Below are positions 7,423 through 16,491 of a stretch of DNA of 33,566 nt, one piece after another. The stretch spans positions 1 through 33,566 of the forward strand of contig QNBX01000032.1 of assembly GCA_003644265.1 (NCBI GenBank), given 5' to 3'. Every line of letters starts with the position of its first letter. The stretch's first letter is position 1. The stretch is from Planctomycetota bacterium. Lineage in GTDB: Bacteria > Planctomycetota > B15-G4. The notes below the pieces were generated by a model, which saw only the letters and a program-made list of their open reading frames with translations, did not search any database and was not told the origin of the DNA. Position numbers and translations under genes: made by a program.

Positions 7423-10400
7423 GCGGCGCGCCCGACGAGGTCCCGCGCAGCGTCTTCCGCCTCACCACCCAGCGCCCGGTGGCGGTGACGATGGTGTTCG
7501 TGACGCTGTTCACGTTCGGGTGGATGTCGCTCAACCGCCTGCCGCTCAACCTGCTGCCTGACATCAGCTACCCGCGCGCCACCGTGCGCGCCGAGTACCC
7601 CGGCGCCGCGCCCGAGGACGTCGAAGAGCGCGTCACCAAGCGCCTGCACGAGGCGCTCTCCGTGCTGAGTCACCTGGAGTCCATCTCCAGCGTGTCGCGC
7701 GCCGAGCTCGTGGACGTGACGCTGGAGTTCACCTGGGGCACCAACCTGGTCAACGCGGTGCTCGACATCCGCGAGCGGCTCGACCGCGCCAACCTGCCGC
7801 TGGAAGTGGGCACCCCGCTGATCCTGCGCTACGACCCCACGCTCGACCCCATCATGGTGCTGGCCCTGACCGGCGGCCGCGATCTGGTGGAGCTGCGGCG
7901 CCTGGCCGAGGACCGCCTGGCGCCCGCCATGTCCACCATCCAGGGCGTGGCGGCCGTGCGCGTGCGCGGCGGCCTCGAGGACGAGATCCAGGTGCGGCTC
8001 AAGCCCGACCGCCTGGCCACCTACGGGCTGCGCCCCAGCGACGTGTCGGCGCGCCTGGCGGCGGAGAACGTCAACCTGGCCAGCGGCACCGTGCTGGAGG
8101 GCGACACCGAGTACCTGGTGCGCATCCTCAACGAGTACCTCACGCCCAGCGAGATCTCGCAGACGATCCTGTTCCGTGACGGCGACTCCATCGTGCGTGT
8201 GGCCGACGTGGCCGAGGTGCGCCGCACCTACAAGGAGCAGGACGTCATCACGCGCAAGGACGGCGCGCTGAGCGTCGAGCTGCAGGTCTTCAAGGAGGCC
8301 GACGCCAACATCGTGGAGCTGGCCCGGCGCGTGCGCGAGCGCCTGCTCGGCAGCGCGGAGCAGCGCGCCTGGGTGGACGGCCTGCGCTCCGGCGCGCGGC
8401 CCGACCCCGACCAGGCCATGGCCGAGTTCATCGCCGGCGTCGAGGCCGACCCGCTGCGCGCCGCGGCCATGCAGCGCATCGAGGCGCGCCGGGCGGCGTT
8501 CGCGGCCATGAGCAGCATGGGCGGCGGCGGTCGTCGCGGCGGCAGCGGGCACGGCCCCAGCCACCCGTCCGACGAACGCAGCAGCGCCGACGGCGCGGAC
8601 GGCTCGCAGCAGTCCGACGAGCTGAGCGAGGACGAGCAACTGCTCGAAGCCGAGCTCGAGCAGCAGCAGGCCGAGCTGCTCGCCAGCCTGGTCGAGAAAG
8701 ACGACGCGTTCGACTATCTGGCCGCGGACCTGCCCTCCGACGTGCTGGTGCACCCGCTCAGCGACCAGTCGCGCTTCATCAAGAGCGCCATCAACGAGGT
8801 GCGCAGCGCCGCCCTGTTCGGCGCGGGCCTGGCGGTGCTGGTGTTGTTCCTGTTCCTGGGGCGACTGGGCACCACGCTCATCATCGCGGTGGCCATCCCG
8901 GTCTCCGTGATCGTGACCTTTGCCGCCCTCGACTGGAGCGACACCTCGCTCAACGTCATGTCCCTGGGAGGCCTGGCCCTGGGCATCGGCATGGTGGTGG
9001 ACAACGCCATCGTGGTGCTGGAGTCCATCGCCCGCTGCCGCGAGCGCGGCCTGGGCAAGGCCGCCGCCGCCGTGGCCGGCACGCGCGAGGTGGCCGGCGC
9101 GGCCACGGCCAGCACGCTCACCACCATCGCGGTGTTTGCACCCATCATCTTCGTGGAGGGCATCGCGGGGCAGGTCTTCCGCGACCAGGCCCTCACGGTG
9201 GTGGCCAGCCTGGCGGTGTCCCTGGTGGTGGCCCTGTTCCTGGTGCCCATGCTGGCCTCGCGCGGCGGCGAGGGCAGCGACGGCCGCTGGCCAGATCTGT
9301 TGGCTCCCATACGTGGCGCCGGCCGGGTGCTGCTCGGCCCCCTGATCGCATGGGCATCGCTGCGCTCGGCGCTGGCCCGGCGCGGCACCCGCATGCGCGC
9401 GCTGCTGCTGCTGCCGCTGGTGCTCGTGTTCGTGCTGCAGCTGATGTTCGAACTCACGGGCCGCGCGCTCGTGCTGGCCATCGCCCTGGCAGGCACCGCG
9501 CTGTCGCTGCTGGTCGGCGCCGCGCTGGGCAGCGTGCTGCTGGTCATGTGGCTGCCGGCCTGGATCTTCCGCCACGTCTACGGCTCGCTCGAGCGGCTCT
9601 ACGCGCCCTTCGTGGGGCTGGTGCTGCGCTCCCCCGCCGCCATGGGCGTGGTCTTGGCGTCGTCCGCGCTGCTCATGGTCTGGACCTATGGCGCGGTCAA
9701 CACGCTGGGCAGCGAGATGCTGCCCGAGGTGCACCAGGGCGAGCTCATCGGCCGCATCGCCATGCCCGTGGGCACGCCCTTGGAGACCACCGACGTCGTC
9801 GCGGCCATCGCCGAGCGCGCCCTGCGCGACGACCCGCGCGTGGGCTGGGTCTCCACCACCGTCGGCGTGCCGCGCGACGAGGTCAACCAACCCGACGAAG
9901 GCGAGCACACCGCGCGCCTCGTGATCGGCCTGGTCAAGGACGCCACGGTGCCCATGGCCGAGCTGGAGGAAGGCGTCATGGCCGACATGCGCCAGGTGCT
10001 GGAGCGCGTGCCCGAGCTGCGCGACCAGCGCTTCGAGCGCCCCAGCCTGTTCACCGTGAGCGCTCCCGTGGTCGTCGAGATCCGCGGCGATGACCTGGGC
10101 GTTCTGGCCCAGGTGGCGGACGAGGTGGCCGGCACCCTGCGCGGCCTGCCCGGCCTGCGCGACGTGCGCAGCAGCGTGCAGCCCGGAAGCCCCGAGGTCA
10201 TCCTCAGCTTCGACCGTGACCTACTGTCCCGCTACGACCTGGACACGCGGCGCGTGGCCGACACCGTGTCCGACATGGTGCAGGGCAAGGTGGCCACGCG
10301 CTTCAGCGACGAGGAGCTCAAGCTCGACGTGCTGGTGCTGGTCGACAAGCAGGAGCTGCGCTCGCTCGACGACCTGCTCTCGCTGCCCGTGAACCCGCGC

Positions 10401-11180
10401 GAGGAGGCCTCCGAGCCCCTCTCCAGCCTGGCCCACAGCCGCCTGCGCGAAGGGCCCCGCGAGATCCGCCGCATCTGGGGTCAGCGCGCTGCGGTGGTCT
10501 CGGCGTCGCTCGCCGGCTTTGACGTGGGCTCCGCCAGCCAGCGCATCCGCGAGGCCGTCCAGCCCATCGAGCACCGCTACCCGGTGGTGATCAACCTCGG
10601 GGGGCAGGGCCAGGAGATGGACGGCGCCCTGACGCAGATGCTCACGGCCCTGGGCCTGGCCGTGTTCCTGGTCTACGTGGTCATGGCCTCGATCTTCGAA
10701 TCGCTGATCCAGCCGCTGATCATCCTGATCACGGTGCCCCTGGCGCTGGTGGGCGCGGTGGCGGCCCTGTCCCTGCTCGACATCCCGCTATCCGTGGTGG
10801 TCTTCATCGGCGCGATCATCCTGGCGGGCATCGTGGTCAACAACGCCATCGTGCTGATCGACGCCATCAACCGCCGCCGCCGCCTCGACGGCCTGGAGCT
10901 GCGGGAGGCCGTGCGCGTCGCCTGCGGCATGCGCCTGCGCCCCATCCTCATGACCACCCTGACCACGGTGCTGGGGCTGCTGCCCCTGACCGGACTGCTG
11001 CCCGGCAGCGCGGGCGAGGGCGCGGAGCTGCGGGCGCCCATGGCCATCACTGTGGTGGCGGGCCTCTCTGCAGCGACGGGATTGACGCTGCTGGTGATCC
11101 CCTGCATGTACGTGATCGTGGAGGGGCTGCTGCTCAAGCTGGGGCAGGGGCGAGCGGTGGCGCAGGGGGAGTCGCGTTAG
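7419..11180 (+). CDS. RND efflux pump, inner-membrane subunit (AcrB/HAE1-like)
   Basis: A 1253-residue proton-driven exporter; the family norm is about 1030-1050. The TTG start at 7419 overlaps the adaptor stop and has GGGAG eight bases upstream; the next ATG would delete the beginning of TM1. Family landmarks: LPLNLLPDISYP after TM1, the proton-relay segment GIGMVVDNAIVVLES in TM4 (D528 kept, second acidic residue replaced by N529), PIIFVEGIAGQ, and VVFIGAIILAGIVVNNAIV in the second half. Two oddities explain the extra length: a Gly/Ser then Glu/Gln-rich insertion at about residues 311-436, and an extra hydrophobic stretch at about 660-712 between the halves. HAE1-type (drugs or lipophiles) is more likely than metal export. 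The substrate is unknown. Confidence 0.93.
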   Translation: MSGAPDEVPRSVFRLTTQRPVAVTMVFVTLFTFGWMSLNRLPLNLLPDISYPRATVRAEYPGAAPEDVEERVTKRLHEALSVLSHLESISSVSRAELVDVTLEFTWGTNLVNAVLDIRERLDRANLPLEVGTPLILRYDPTLDPIMVLALTGGRDLVELRRLAEDRLAPAMSTIQGVAAVRVRGGLEDEIQVRLKPDRLATYGLRPSDVSARLAAENVNLASGTVLEGDTEYLVRILNEYLTPSEISQTILFRDGDSIVRVADVAEVRRTYKEQDVITRKDGALSVELQVFKEADANIVELARRVRERLLGSAEQRAWVDGLRSGARPDPDQAMAEFIAGVEADPLRAAAMQRIEARRAAFAAMSSMGGGGRRGGSGHGPSHPSDERSSADGADGSQQSDELSEDEQLLEAELEQQQAELLASLVEKDDAFDYLAADLPSDVLVHPLSDQSRFIKSAINEVRSAALFGAGLAVLVLFLFLGRLGTTLIIAVAIPVSVIVTFAALDWSDTSLNVMSLGGLALGIGMVVDNAIVVLESIARCRERGLGKAAAAVAGTREVAGAATASTLTTIAVFAPIIFVEGIAGQVFRDQALTVVASLAVSLVVALFLVPMLASRGGEGSDGRWPDLLAPIRGAGRVLLGPLIAWASLRSALARRGTRMRALLLLPLVLVFVLQLMFELTGRALVLAIALAGTALSLLVGAALGSVLLVMWLPAWIFRHVYGSLERLYAPFVGLVLRSPAAMGVVLASSALLMVWTYGAVNTLGSEMLPEVHQGELIGRIAMPVGTPLETTDVVAAIAERALRDDPRVGWVSTTVGVPRDEVNQPDEGEHTARLVIGLVKDATVPMAELEEGVMADMRQVLERVPELRDQRFERPSLFTVSAPVVVEIRGDDLGVLAQVADEVAGTLRGLPGLRDVRSSVQPGSPEVILSFDRDLLSRYDLDTRRVADTVSDMVQGKVATRFSDEELKLDVLVLVDKQELRSLDDLLSLPVNPREEASEPLSSLAHSRLREGPREIRRIWGQRAAVVSASLAGFDVGSASQRIREAVQPIEHRYPVVINLGGQGQEMDGALTQMLTALGLAVFLVYVVMASIFESLIQPLIILITVPLALVGAVAALSLLDIPLSVVVFIGAIILAGIVVNNAIVLIDAINRRRRLDGLELREAVRVACGMRLRPILMTTLTTVLGLLPLTGLLPGSAGEGAELRAPMAITVVAGLSAATGLTLLVIPCMYVIVEGLLLKLGQGRAVAQGESR

Positions 11181-11208
11181 GGCTGGCGCTGGAGTCAGGC
11201 CCCGGGCG

Positions 11209-13086
11209 TCAGAGTGTGACGAGGACGAGCTCGGGGTTGGAGAGCTGCCACGCGCCGGGGACGCCCACCAAGGCCTGCATGCAAATGCTGAAGCCGGGCG
11301 GGATCGCGGGGCCGACGGGCACGGGCAGCCTGTATTCGCCCCACTCGTCGAGCGTGGCGATCAGGGCCACCTCCATGGGCTCGCCCACGTTGAGCAGGCC
11401 GGCGCTCGAGGGCAGGCCCGCGCTCACGGGCGGCCCCAGGAGCAGACCGACGCTGACGCCGGGACGGCCGGACAGCCCCAGGTGCAGGGTGGCGCCGCGT
11501 CGCACATGGAAGGCAGGGCGCCCGCCGAAGCCAGCCGAGAGGGCCATGGCGTCCAGGCGCAGGGTGGCCTCGCAGCTCGCGGACTGAACGCCGGGGTTCT
11601 GCGGCTCAAGGTGCCGCCAGAGCGAGATCTCGTCGGCCACTTCGTCGATGCCCACGATGTCGAGCAGACCGTCGCGGTCGTCGTCCACCAGCGTGGCGCA
11701 GGACGACGCCGTGCCGGAGGGCAAGTCCGTGAAGTTCGCAAAGAGGCCATCGCCCTCGTTGGTGAAGACGCGCCAGATGCCGCTGGCGATGCTGGAGGTC
11801 ACCAGGTCGAGGTCGCCGTCGCCGTCCAGGTCCCCCAGGTCCACGGCGATGGGCCAGAAGCCTGTGGGCAGCACCGGCCCCGCGCTCAGCCCGCCGGCGC
11901 CGTCGCCCACCAGCACGCTGGCGGTGTTGGTCCAGGCCTCCACGGAGACCACGTCCACCGCGCCGTCGTTGTGCACGTCGCCCACTGTCAGCATCCACGG
12001 CCCCGCGCCGGTGGCGACCGACGACGAGAGCGAGAAGCCACCGCTGCCGTCGTTCAGCAGCAGCGTCACCTCGGCCGAGTCGTGCATGCCCACGAACAGA
12101 TCGCCCCAGCCGTCGCCGTCCGCGTCGGCCGTGGCCAGCGCCGTCTCGCCCGCGCCGCCACCCTCAAACAACTCGGCCGGCAAGAAGACGCCCGCGCCGT
12201 CGTTGCGCAGCAAGCACAGGTCGGACGAGCCGCGATTGGCCGTCACGATGTCGATGTCACCGTCGCCCTCGGCGTCCAGCACCACCAGCCCGCGAGGTGA
12301 CTCGCCGGCGGCCACGGTCTGAGGCGCCAGAAAGCCGCCGCCCCCATCGCCTCGCATGATCGAGACGCTGTCGCCGTCGATGTTGGCCACCGCCAGATCG
12401 ATCACGCCATCCCCATCGAAGTCCTGCCCCTCATTGGCGCTGGGAGTGGACCCCGTGGGCAGCCCGTGCAGCGTCGGCCCGGCGTAGCCACCGCAGCCGT
12501 CGTTGAGCAGCACGCGCACGTCATTGGCGGTCTCGTTGGGGATCGAGAAGTCGGGCGCGCCGTCGCCGTTCAGGTCGCCGGCGTAGATGCCGTACGACTG
12601 CACCAAGCCCTCCCCCGGCAGCCCCGTGCTGAGCACGTCGTGCAACACGAAGCTGCTGGAGAGCGGCGTGCCCGGAGCGCAGAAGAAGCTGCTGGTGAAG
12701 CCTCCCACCAGCGCGGCGCCCGAGCGCGAGCGCAGCGCGCTCGAGAGCGACAACGTGAGCTGCTCGCCCGGGGAGCGGGGTCGCGCCGGTTGCAGCAGCA
12801 GGCGCCGGCCGCCAGCGAGCAGGCTCAGGGTGCCGTCGCGCACGCCGCTCCAACGCCCGTAGACCCGCACCGCGCCCGGCAGCAGCGTGGCCGGATCGAG
12901 CGGCTCACTGAAGCGCACCACGATGGGCGCGACCGTCGAGGCCGCGGTGGCGTGGGGCGCCGGGCTGACGCCCAGGACGCTGAGCGCGACGCCGGCGGGT
13001 GCCTCCTGCGCCTGCACCGCCCCCATCAAGAACAGACAGCAGCAGAGGGCAGTGGCGCTGGCAGAGGCGAGATGGCGGCTGGTCAT
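11209..13086 (-). CDS. Exported VCBS/FG-GAP seven-bladed propeller protein with Ig-like N-terminus
   Basis: A 625-residue exported protein. The start at 13084-13086 (MTSRHLASASATALCCC) gives a signal peptide cleaved near VQAQ. Residues about 40-125 match a Big_5/SbsA Ig-like domain (VRFSEPLDPATL, YGRWSGVRDGTLSL). Then seven Asp-rich calcium-loop motifs follow at about 50-55-residue spacing: DLNGDGAPDF, DFDGDGVIDL, DAEGDGDIDI, DADGDGWGDL, DVHNDGAVDV, DLDGDGDLDL, DDDRDGLLDI. That is exactly one seven-bladed propeller. The last 110 residues are a beta-rich domain that may be a divergent copy of the C-terminal module on other exported proteins here. The role is probably cell-surface binding. It is convergent with the pump gene. 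Confidence 0.88.
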   Translation of the reverse strand: MTSRHLASASATALCCCLFLMGAVQAQEAPAGVALSVLGVSPAPHATAASTVAPIVVRFSEPLDPATLLPGAVRVYGRWSGVRDGTLSLLAGGRRLLLQPARPRSPGEQLTLSLSSALRSRSGAALVGGFTSSFFCAPGTPLSSSFVLHDVLSTGLPGEGLVQSYGIYAGDLNGDGAPDFSIPNETANDVRVLLNDGCGGYAGPTLHGLPTGSTPSANEGQDFDGDGVIDLAVANIDGDSVSIMRGDGGGGFLAPQTVAAGESPRGLVVLDAEGDGDIDIVTANRGSSDLCLLRNDGAGVFLPAELFEGGGAGETALATADADGDGWGDLFVGMHDSAEVTLLLNDGSGGFSLSSSVATGAGPWMLTVGDVHNDGAVDVVSVEAWTNTASVLVGDGAGGLSAGPVLPTGFWPIAVDLGDLDGDGDLDLVTSSIASGIWRVFTNEGDGLFANFTDLPSGTASSCATLVDDDRDGLLDIVGIDEVADEISLWRHLEPQNPGVQSASCEATLRLDAMALSAGFGGRPAFHVRRGATLHLGLSGRPGVSVGLLLGPPVSAGLPSSAGLLNVGEPMEVALIATLDEWGEYRLPVPVGPAIPPGFSICMQALVGVPGAWQLSNPELVLVTL

Positions 13087-13198
13087 GGCGAGACTCTCAG
13101 GGCCTTTCCTGCGACACCCAGGGTACGTGAGAACTGAGCTCCCCGGGGTCTCCGCGCCGACTTCCATGGTCTCGGGCCAAGACGGCCACGCTCCGCCG

Positions 13199-13228
13199 TT
13201 GACCCGCGCCGGAGACGGTCTCTAGACT
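13199..13228 (+). promoter_or_regulatory. Candidate promoter of the tRNA-Ala gene
   Basis: TTGACC (13199-13204) and TAGACT (13223-13228) are separated by 18 bases, placing a transcription start six to eight bases before the mature tRNA at 13242. The position fits a stable-RNA promoter. The -10 match is partial. Confidence 0.5.
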
Positions 13229-13241
13229 GCGCGGCCGATGT

Positions 13242-13317
13242 GGGTCGCTAGCTCAGTTGGTAGAGCGCCTGGTTCGCAATCAGGAGGTCAGGGGTTCGAC
13301 TCCCCTGCGATCCACCA
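13242..13317 (+). tRNA. tRNA-Ala (anticodon CGC, codon GCG)
   Basis: Complete 76-base cloverleaf. The acceptor arm GGGTCGC (13242-13248) pairs with GCGATCC (13307-13313) and includes the G3:U70 wobble that is the alanine identity element. The D-arm is GCTC/GAGC. The anticodon stem CCTGG/TCAGG encloses loop TTCGCAA with anticodon CGC at 13275-13277. The T-arm AGGGG-TTCGACT-CCCCT has the invariant TTCGA. The discriminator is A and CCA is encoded (13315-13317). Confidence 0.96.
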
Positions 13318-13332
13318 CATTTTGCCTGGCAG

Positions 13333-13390
13333 GATAGCCATGTCCGGGACGCCCTTCACCGGGCTGGCGGGCGTCCCGGACATGGCTATC
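13333..13390 (+). terminator. 22-bp perfect inverted repeat just after tRNA-Ala
   Basis: Arms 13333-13354 and 13369-13390 are perfect complements over 22 bases (left arm begins GATAGCCATGTCC, right arm ends GGACATGGCTATC) around a 14-base loop. It starts 15 bases after the tRNA CCA. Its position suggests transcription termination or 3'-end processing, but no T tract follows (TGGATGCC), and a stem this long and perfect is unusual for a terminator. A recombination or attachment structure is possible. Confidence 0.55.
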
Positions 13391-13726
13391 TGGATGCCTC
13401 TGGCCTTGCCCGATTCCCGGCAGCGCCACGTCAAGGCACGTCTCGCCCCGATACCGAACAGGTACGGGTTCTGCCGTCACCCCGTGCCCTGCGGTCACCC
13501 AGGCACGGACGCGCCATTCTGAGATTCCTGCGTATTTGCTGAGCGTGTTCTCACTCTGGTACTTCGAGGCCGGCGCTGGATCCGTGGGGGCTCGCAGCCT
13601 CCCACTGTTCGGGATCAGCGGCGGCCAACTCGGAACCATGCCACCCACCGTCGCCTGCAACCCCAACCCGCGAGCAAAGGGCTGCTCCGTAGCTGCCTCC
13701 CGTGCTCGTCCAACGAGAGCAAACCC
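13391..13726. other. Gene-poor region between tRNA-Ala hairpin and RCC1 gene, possible HTH remnant
   Basis: No intact gene. On the minus strand (about 13414-13546) one open frame contains LSKYAGISEWRVRAWVT followed by PVPVRYRGETCLDVA. The spacing recalls excisionase/HTH_17-type DNA-binding proteins (A-G-[IV]-S-x-x-x-V-R-x-W then P-V). The surrounding peptide has no recognisable content and the frame runs into the antisense of the tRNA, so at most this is a decayed fragment. The plus-strand end holds the 5' region of the RCC1 gene with a GAGAG site. Confidence 0.3.
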
Positions 13727-16411
13727 ATGCAAGTCCTGACCCGTTTACCTTCCCGGCAGATCCTCTCGCTCGGCTTGGTTCTCGCCGGGTTGATGCCCTC
13801 CGCGCTCCAGGCGAAGGGGAGCACCGCGCTCCCGACGCAAGGGAGCATCTCTGCGTGGGGACATGATTCTGCCGGCCAGGTCTCGAATGCCCCGGCAGGC
13901 TCGGACTTCATCCAGGTGGCAGGTGGCTTCGAACATTCCGTCGCGCTGCGTGCCAATGGCTCGATCGTGTCGTGGGGCTCGGACTCTCACGGTCAGGTGT
14001 CCCAATCCCCTCCCGGACAGATTTACACCCAGGTGGCAGCGGGCTATCGGTGCTCCGTGGCGCTGCGGAAGAACGGTTCGATTGTGGCATGGGGTGGAGA
14101 GTCCCCCTCGTTGGTCGTCTCTGACGTCCCGAGTGGCACGAACTTCGTGCAAGTGGCAGCGGGGCGGGGTCACGCGCTCGCGCTGCGCGACGACGGCTCA
14201 CTCGCATACTGGGGCAATGACTTGTTCGGCCTGGACACGCAGGCCCCAACGGGGTTGGTCCTCACTCAGGTGGCGATTACGGGCCAAACCGCCATGGCAC
14301 TCAGGCCCGATGGCCGCATCATCGCGTGGGGAGCCAACGTCGGGCAACAGGTCGCGTCCACCCCCTGGGGCCCGGGCTACAGCCATGTCGCCATGGGCTT
14401 TGGCACTTCCCTGGCGGTGAATGACAGCGGCATGATCGAATGGTGGGGCGGCAGTCCTCAGTTCTGGACCACTCCGGCCCCAACGGGATCGGACTTCACC
14501 CAGGTGGCGGCGGGCCGGACGTCCTTCAAGGCGCTGCGTTACGACGGTTCGATCGCGGCATGGGGGAACGACTCCGCTGGCCAGATCGCAGACACCCCCA
14601 CAGGCACGGGCTTCACCCAGATCGCAGCGGGTTGGGATCACGCCTTGGCACTGCATGCCGAGCCCCACTGGATCGTGGCGTGGGGCTCCGATTGGCACGG
14701 CGAGACCTCGAACACCCCCGGTGGAACGGACTTCTACCAGGTCTCTGCGGGCCCCTCCTACTCCTTGGCGCTGAAGACTGACGGCACGATCGTGGCGTGG
14801 GGATCCGACTTCTCTGGGGAGGTTTCGGGGGCGCCAAGTGGATCGGATTTCGCTCAGGTCGCTGCGGGTGACAGCCACGCGCTTGCGCTGCGCCAAGACG
14901 GGACAATCGCGTCGTGGGGCGACGACAGTGAGGACCAGGTCACAGACACACCCTCCGAAGATGGGTTCTGTCAGGTGGCAGCGGCCGGGTGGTCGTCCCT
15001 GGCGTTGAAGAAAGACGGCACCATCGTCGCGTGGGGAGCCAACTTTGATGGTTTCGTCGCGCAAAAGCCTCATGGAGCGGGCTTCACTCAGGTGGCCGCC
15101 AGAGGAGGCACCGGCTTGGCGTTGACGGCAGACGGCTCCATCAGGGCGTGGGGCGACAACTACTACGACCAGGTCTCGGACGCGCCGGGTGAAACGGGCT
15201 ACGTTCAACTGGCGGTCGGCTACGCGCACGCGCTCGCCCTGCACCAAAGCGGCTCGATCGAGGCGTGGGCCGGCGACGGCTGGGGCGGCGTCGTTGGCAC
15301 GCCAACCGACTCGGACTACATTCAGGTGACCGCATGCATGACCACTTCGCTGGCGCTGCGGTCCGACGGCTCCATCGTGGCGTGGGGAAACGACAACGGG
15401 GTCGTCTCGAACGCGCCAGTCGGAGCGGGCTACGCTCAGATCTCAGCCTACGACGGGCATGTCCTGGCTCTTCGCGGCCCCCACACCACAACAAGCGTCA
15501 ACGCCGTCTACAGCGTAGTAGGTCCCGGGCTCGGTACGGATTGGTCTTGGAAGATCGAGTTCCCCGACAAGCCTTCTTTGAACAGCGGCGTGCAGATCAT
15601 CCCCGGGGTCACCGGCACGGCGGCGGACGTCGCGAGCCGCTTCGCCAAGGAGCTCAACTTGCACTTCGATCTCAAGGGGCTCGACACGCCGGACACCACC
15701 GTGCTCAGCAACTACCACAAGCTCTGCGGCCCGCCGGCGATACCCCACGACTACCAGGCGATCGTCACCGAATGCCTTGGAGAAGTGCTCATGGAGGTCC
15801 GGGCGCTCGACAGCTTCAAGCTGTTCGTGAGCCCGGTCAGCGACCCATACAACCCGACCTGTGAGATCACGTCGAGCATCGCCTGCCAGTTCAACCCCGG
15901 CATCTGGGAGATCCCCATGTCGGGTCAGGACTGCAACGAGAACGGCCAGGACGACACGCTCGACATCGCTACGGGCGTCAGCGCGGATGCAAACTCCGAC
16001 AGCATCCCGGATGCGTGCCAGGGTGGCCCGGTCAACGCCTGGAGCAACCAGGGCTCGGCCCTGGCTGGCGTCGACGGCGCTCCCCTGATGATTGGCACCG
16101 GCACCCTGGAACCCGGCAGCAGCAACGCCATCGACCTGAGCCATGCGGCACCGTCAGCGCCGGCTTACCTCTTCTACGGGGTGGCGAGCGCGCCCGTGTC
16201 GCTCTGGGGTGGCATGGTCGTGCCCGGCCCGGGCCTGGCCTGGCTGGGACCGTTCCAGACCAGTCCGACGGGCGAACTCGTCTTGACCCACGACGTCCCC
16301 ACCACGGGCTATCCCAGCGGCGAGAAGATCTGGCTGCAGTGGGCACTCCTGGACGCCGCGGCCATTCACGGCAAGGCCATATCGACCGCGATCGTGGGGC
16401 GGGTCCCGTAG
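13727..16411 (+). CDS. Exported RCC1-repeat protein, 14 repeats (two propellers)
   Basis: An 894-residue exported protein with a signal peptide (residues 1-29, ending SALQA). Residues about 36-585 contain fourteen RCC1-type repeats of about 40 residues with the signature GSI-[VA]-[AS]-WG-x-D...GQV-S-[ND]-x-P...F-x-QVAAG...S-[LV]-ALR-x-[DN]. Fourteen equals two seven-bladed propellers. A 145-residue unassigned region follows. Next is a calcium-loop pair (DCNENGQDD, DANSDSIPDAC; about 735-764) of the dockerin/thrombospondin-3-like kind, then a C-terminal beta domain (about 766-894) resembling that of the deiminase and HAF proteins. GAGAG precedes the ATG. The ligand is unknown; binding or adhesion at the cell surface is likely. 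Confidence 0.88.
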   Translation: MQVLTRLPSRQILSLGLVLAGLMPSALQAKGSTALPTQGSISAWGHDSAGQVSNAPAGSDFIQVAGGFEHSVALRANGSIVSWGSDSHGQVSQSPPGQIYTQVAAGYRCSVALRKNGSIVAWGGESPSLVVSDVPSGTNFVQVAAGRGHALALRDDGSLAYWGNDLFGLDTQAPTGLVLTQVAITGQTAMALRPDGRIIAWGANVGQQVASTPWGPGYSHVAMGFGTSLAVNDSGMIEWWGGSPQFWTTPAPTGSDFTQVAAGRTSFKALRYDGSIAAWGNDSAGQIADTPTGTGFTQIAAGWDHALALHAEPHWIVAWGSDWHGETSNTPGGTDFYQVSAGPSYSLALKTDGTIVAWGSDFSGEVSGAPSGSDFAQVAAGDSHALALRQDGTIASWGDDSEDQVTDTPSEDGFCQVAAAGWSSLALKKDGTIVAWGANFDGFVAQKPHGAGFTQVAARGGTGLALTADGSIRAWGDNYYDQVSDAPGETGYVQLAVGYAHALALHQSGSIEAWAGDGWGGVVGTPTDSDYIQVTACMTTSLALRSDGSIVAWGNDNGVVSNAPVGAGYAQISAYDGHVLALRGPHTTTSVNAVYSVVGPGLGTDWSWKIEFPDKPSLNSGVQIIPGVTGTAADVASRFAKELNLHFDLKGLDTPDTTVLSNYHKLCGPPAIPHDYQAIVTECLGEVLMEVRALDSFKLFVSPVSDPYNPTCEITSSIACQFNPGIWEIPMSGQDCNENGQDDTLDIATGVSADANSDSIPDACQGGPVNAWSNQGSALAGVDGAPLMIGTGTLEPGSSNAIDLSHAAPSAPAYLFYGVASAPVSLWGGMVVPGPGLAWLGPFQTSPTGELVLTHDVPTTGYPSGEKIWLQWALLDAAAIHGKAISTAIVGRVP

Positions 16412-16427
16412 CCTGATCCAGCATCAC

Positions 16428-16464
16428 GTGGAGTGGTCGCGCCTGGCCGGCGCGACCACTCCAC
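16428..16464 (+). terminator. Hairpin terminator after the RCC1 gene
   Basis: A perfect 16-bp stem (GTGGAGTGGTCGCGCC at 16428-16443, complement at 16449-16464) with a 5-base TGGCC loop begins 17 bases after the stop codon. No T run follows. It has the same T-less strong-stem style as other gene ends here. Confidence 0.65.
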
Positions 16465-16491
16465 CCCTGGCGCCGGCGGGATCTCACTCCC

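Noticed and set aside
7416..9908. 830-residue open frame antisense to the RND pump gene
   Set aside because: Extremely His/Ala/Arg/Gln-rich with no family signal; it is the expected mirror of a GC-rich gene with strong third-position bias.
13238..13522. 94-residue frame running through tRNA-Ala
   Set aside because: Its first 26 residues are simply the tRNA translated, a well-known annotation artefact. The rest crosses the palindrome.
13851..15480. Regularly spaced similar sequences that might suggest a CRISPR or satellite array
   Set aside because: They are about 120-base coding repeats of the RCC1 protein, diverged at third positions; there are no unique spacers.
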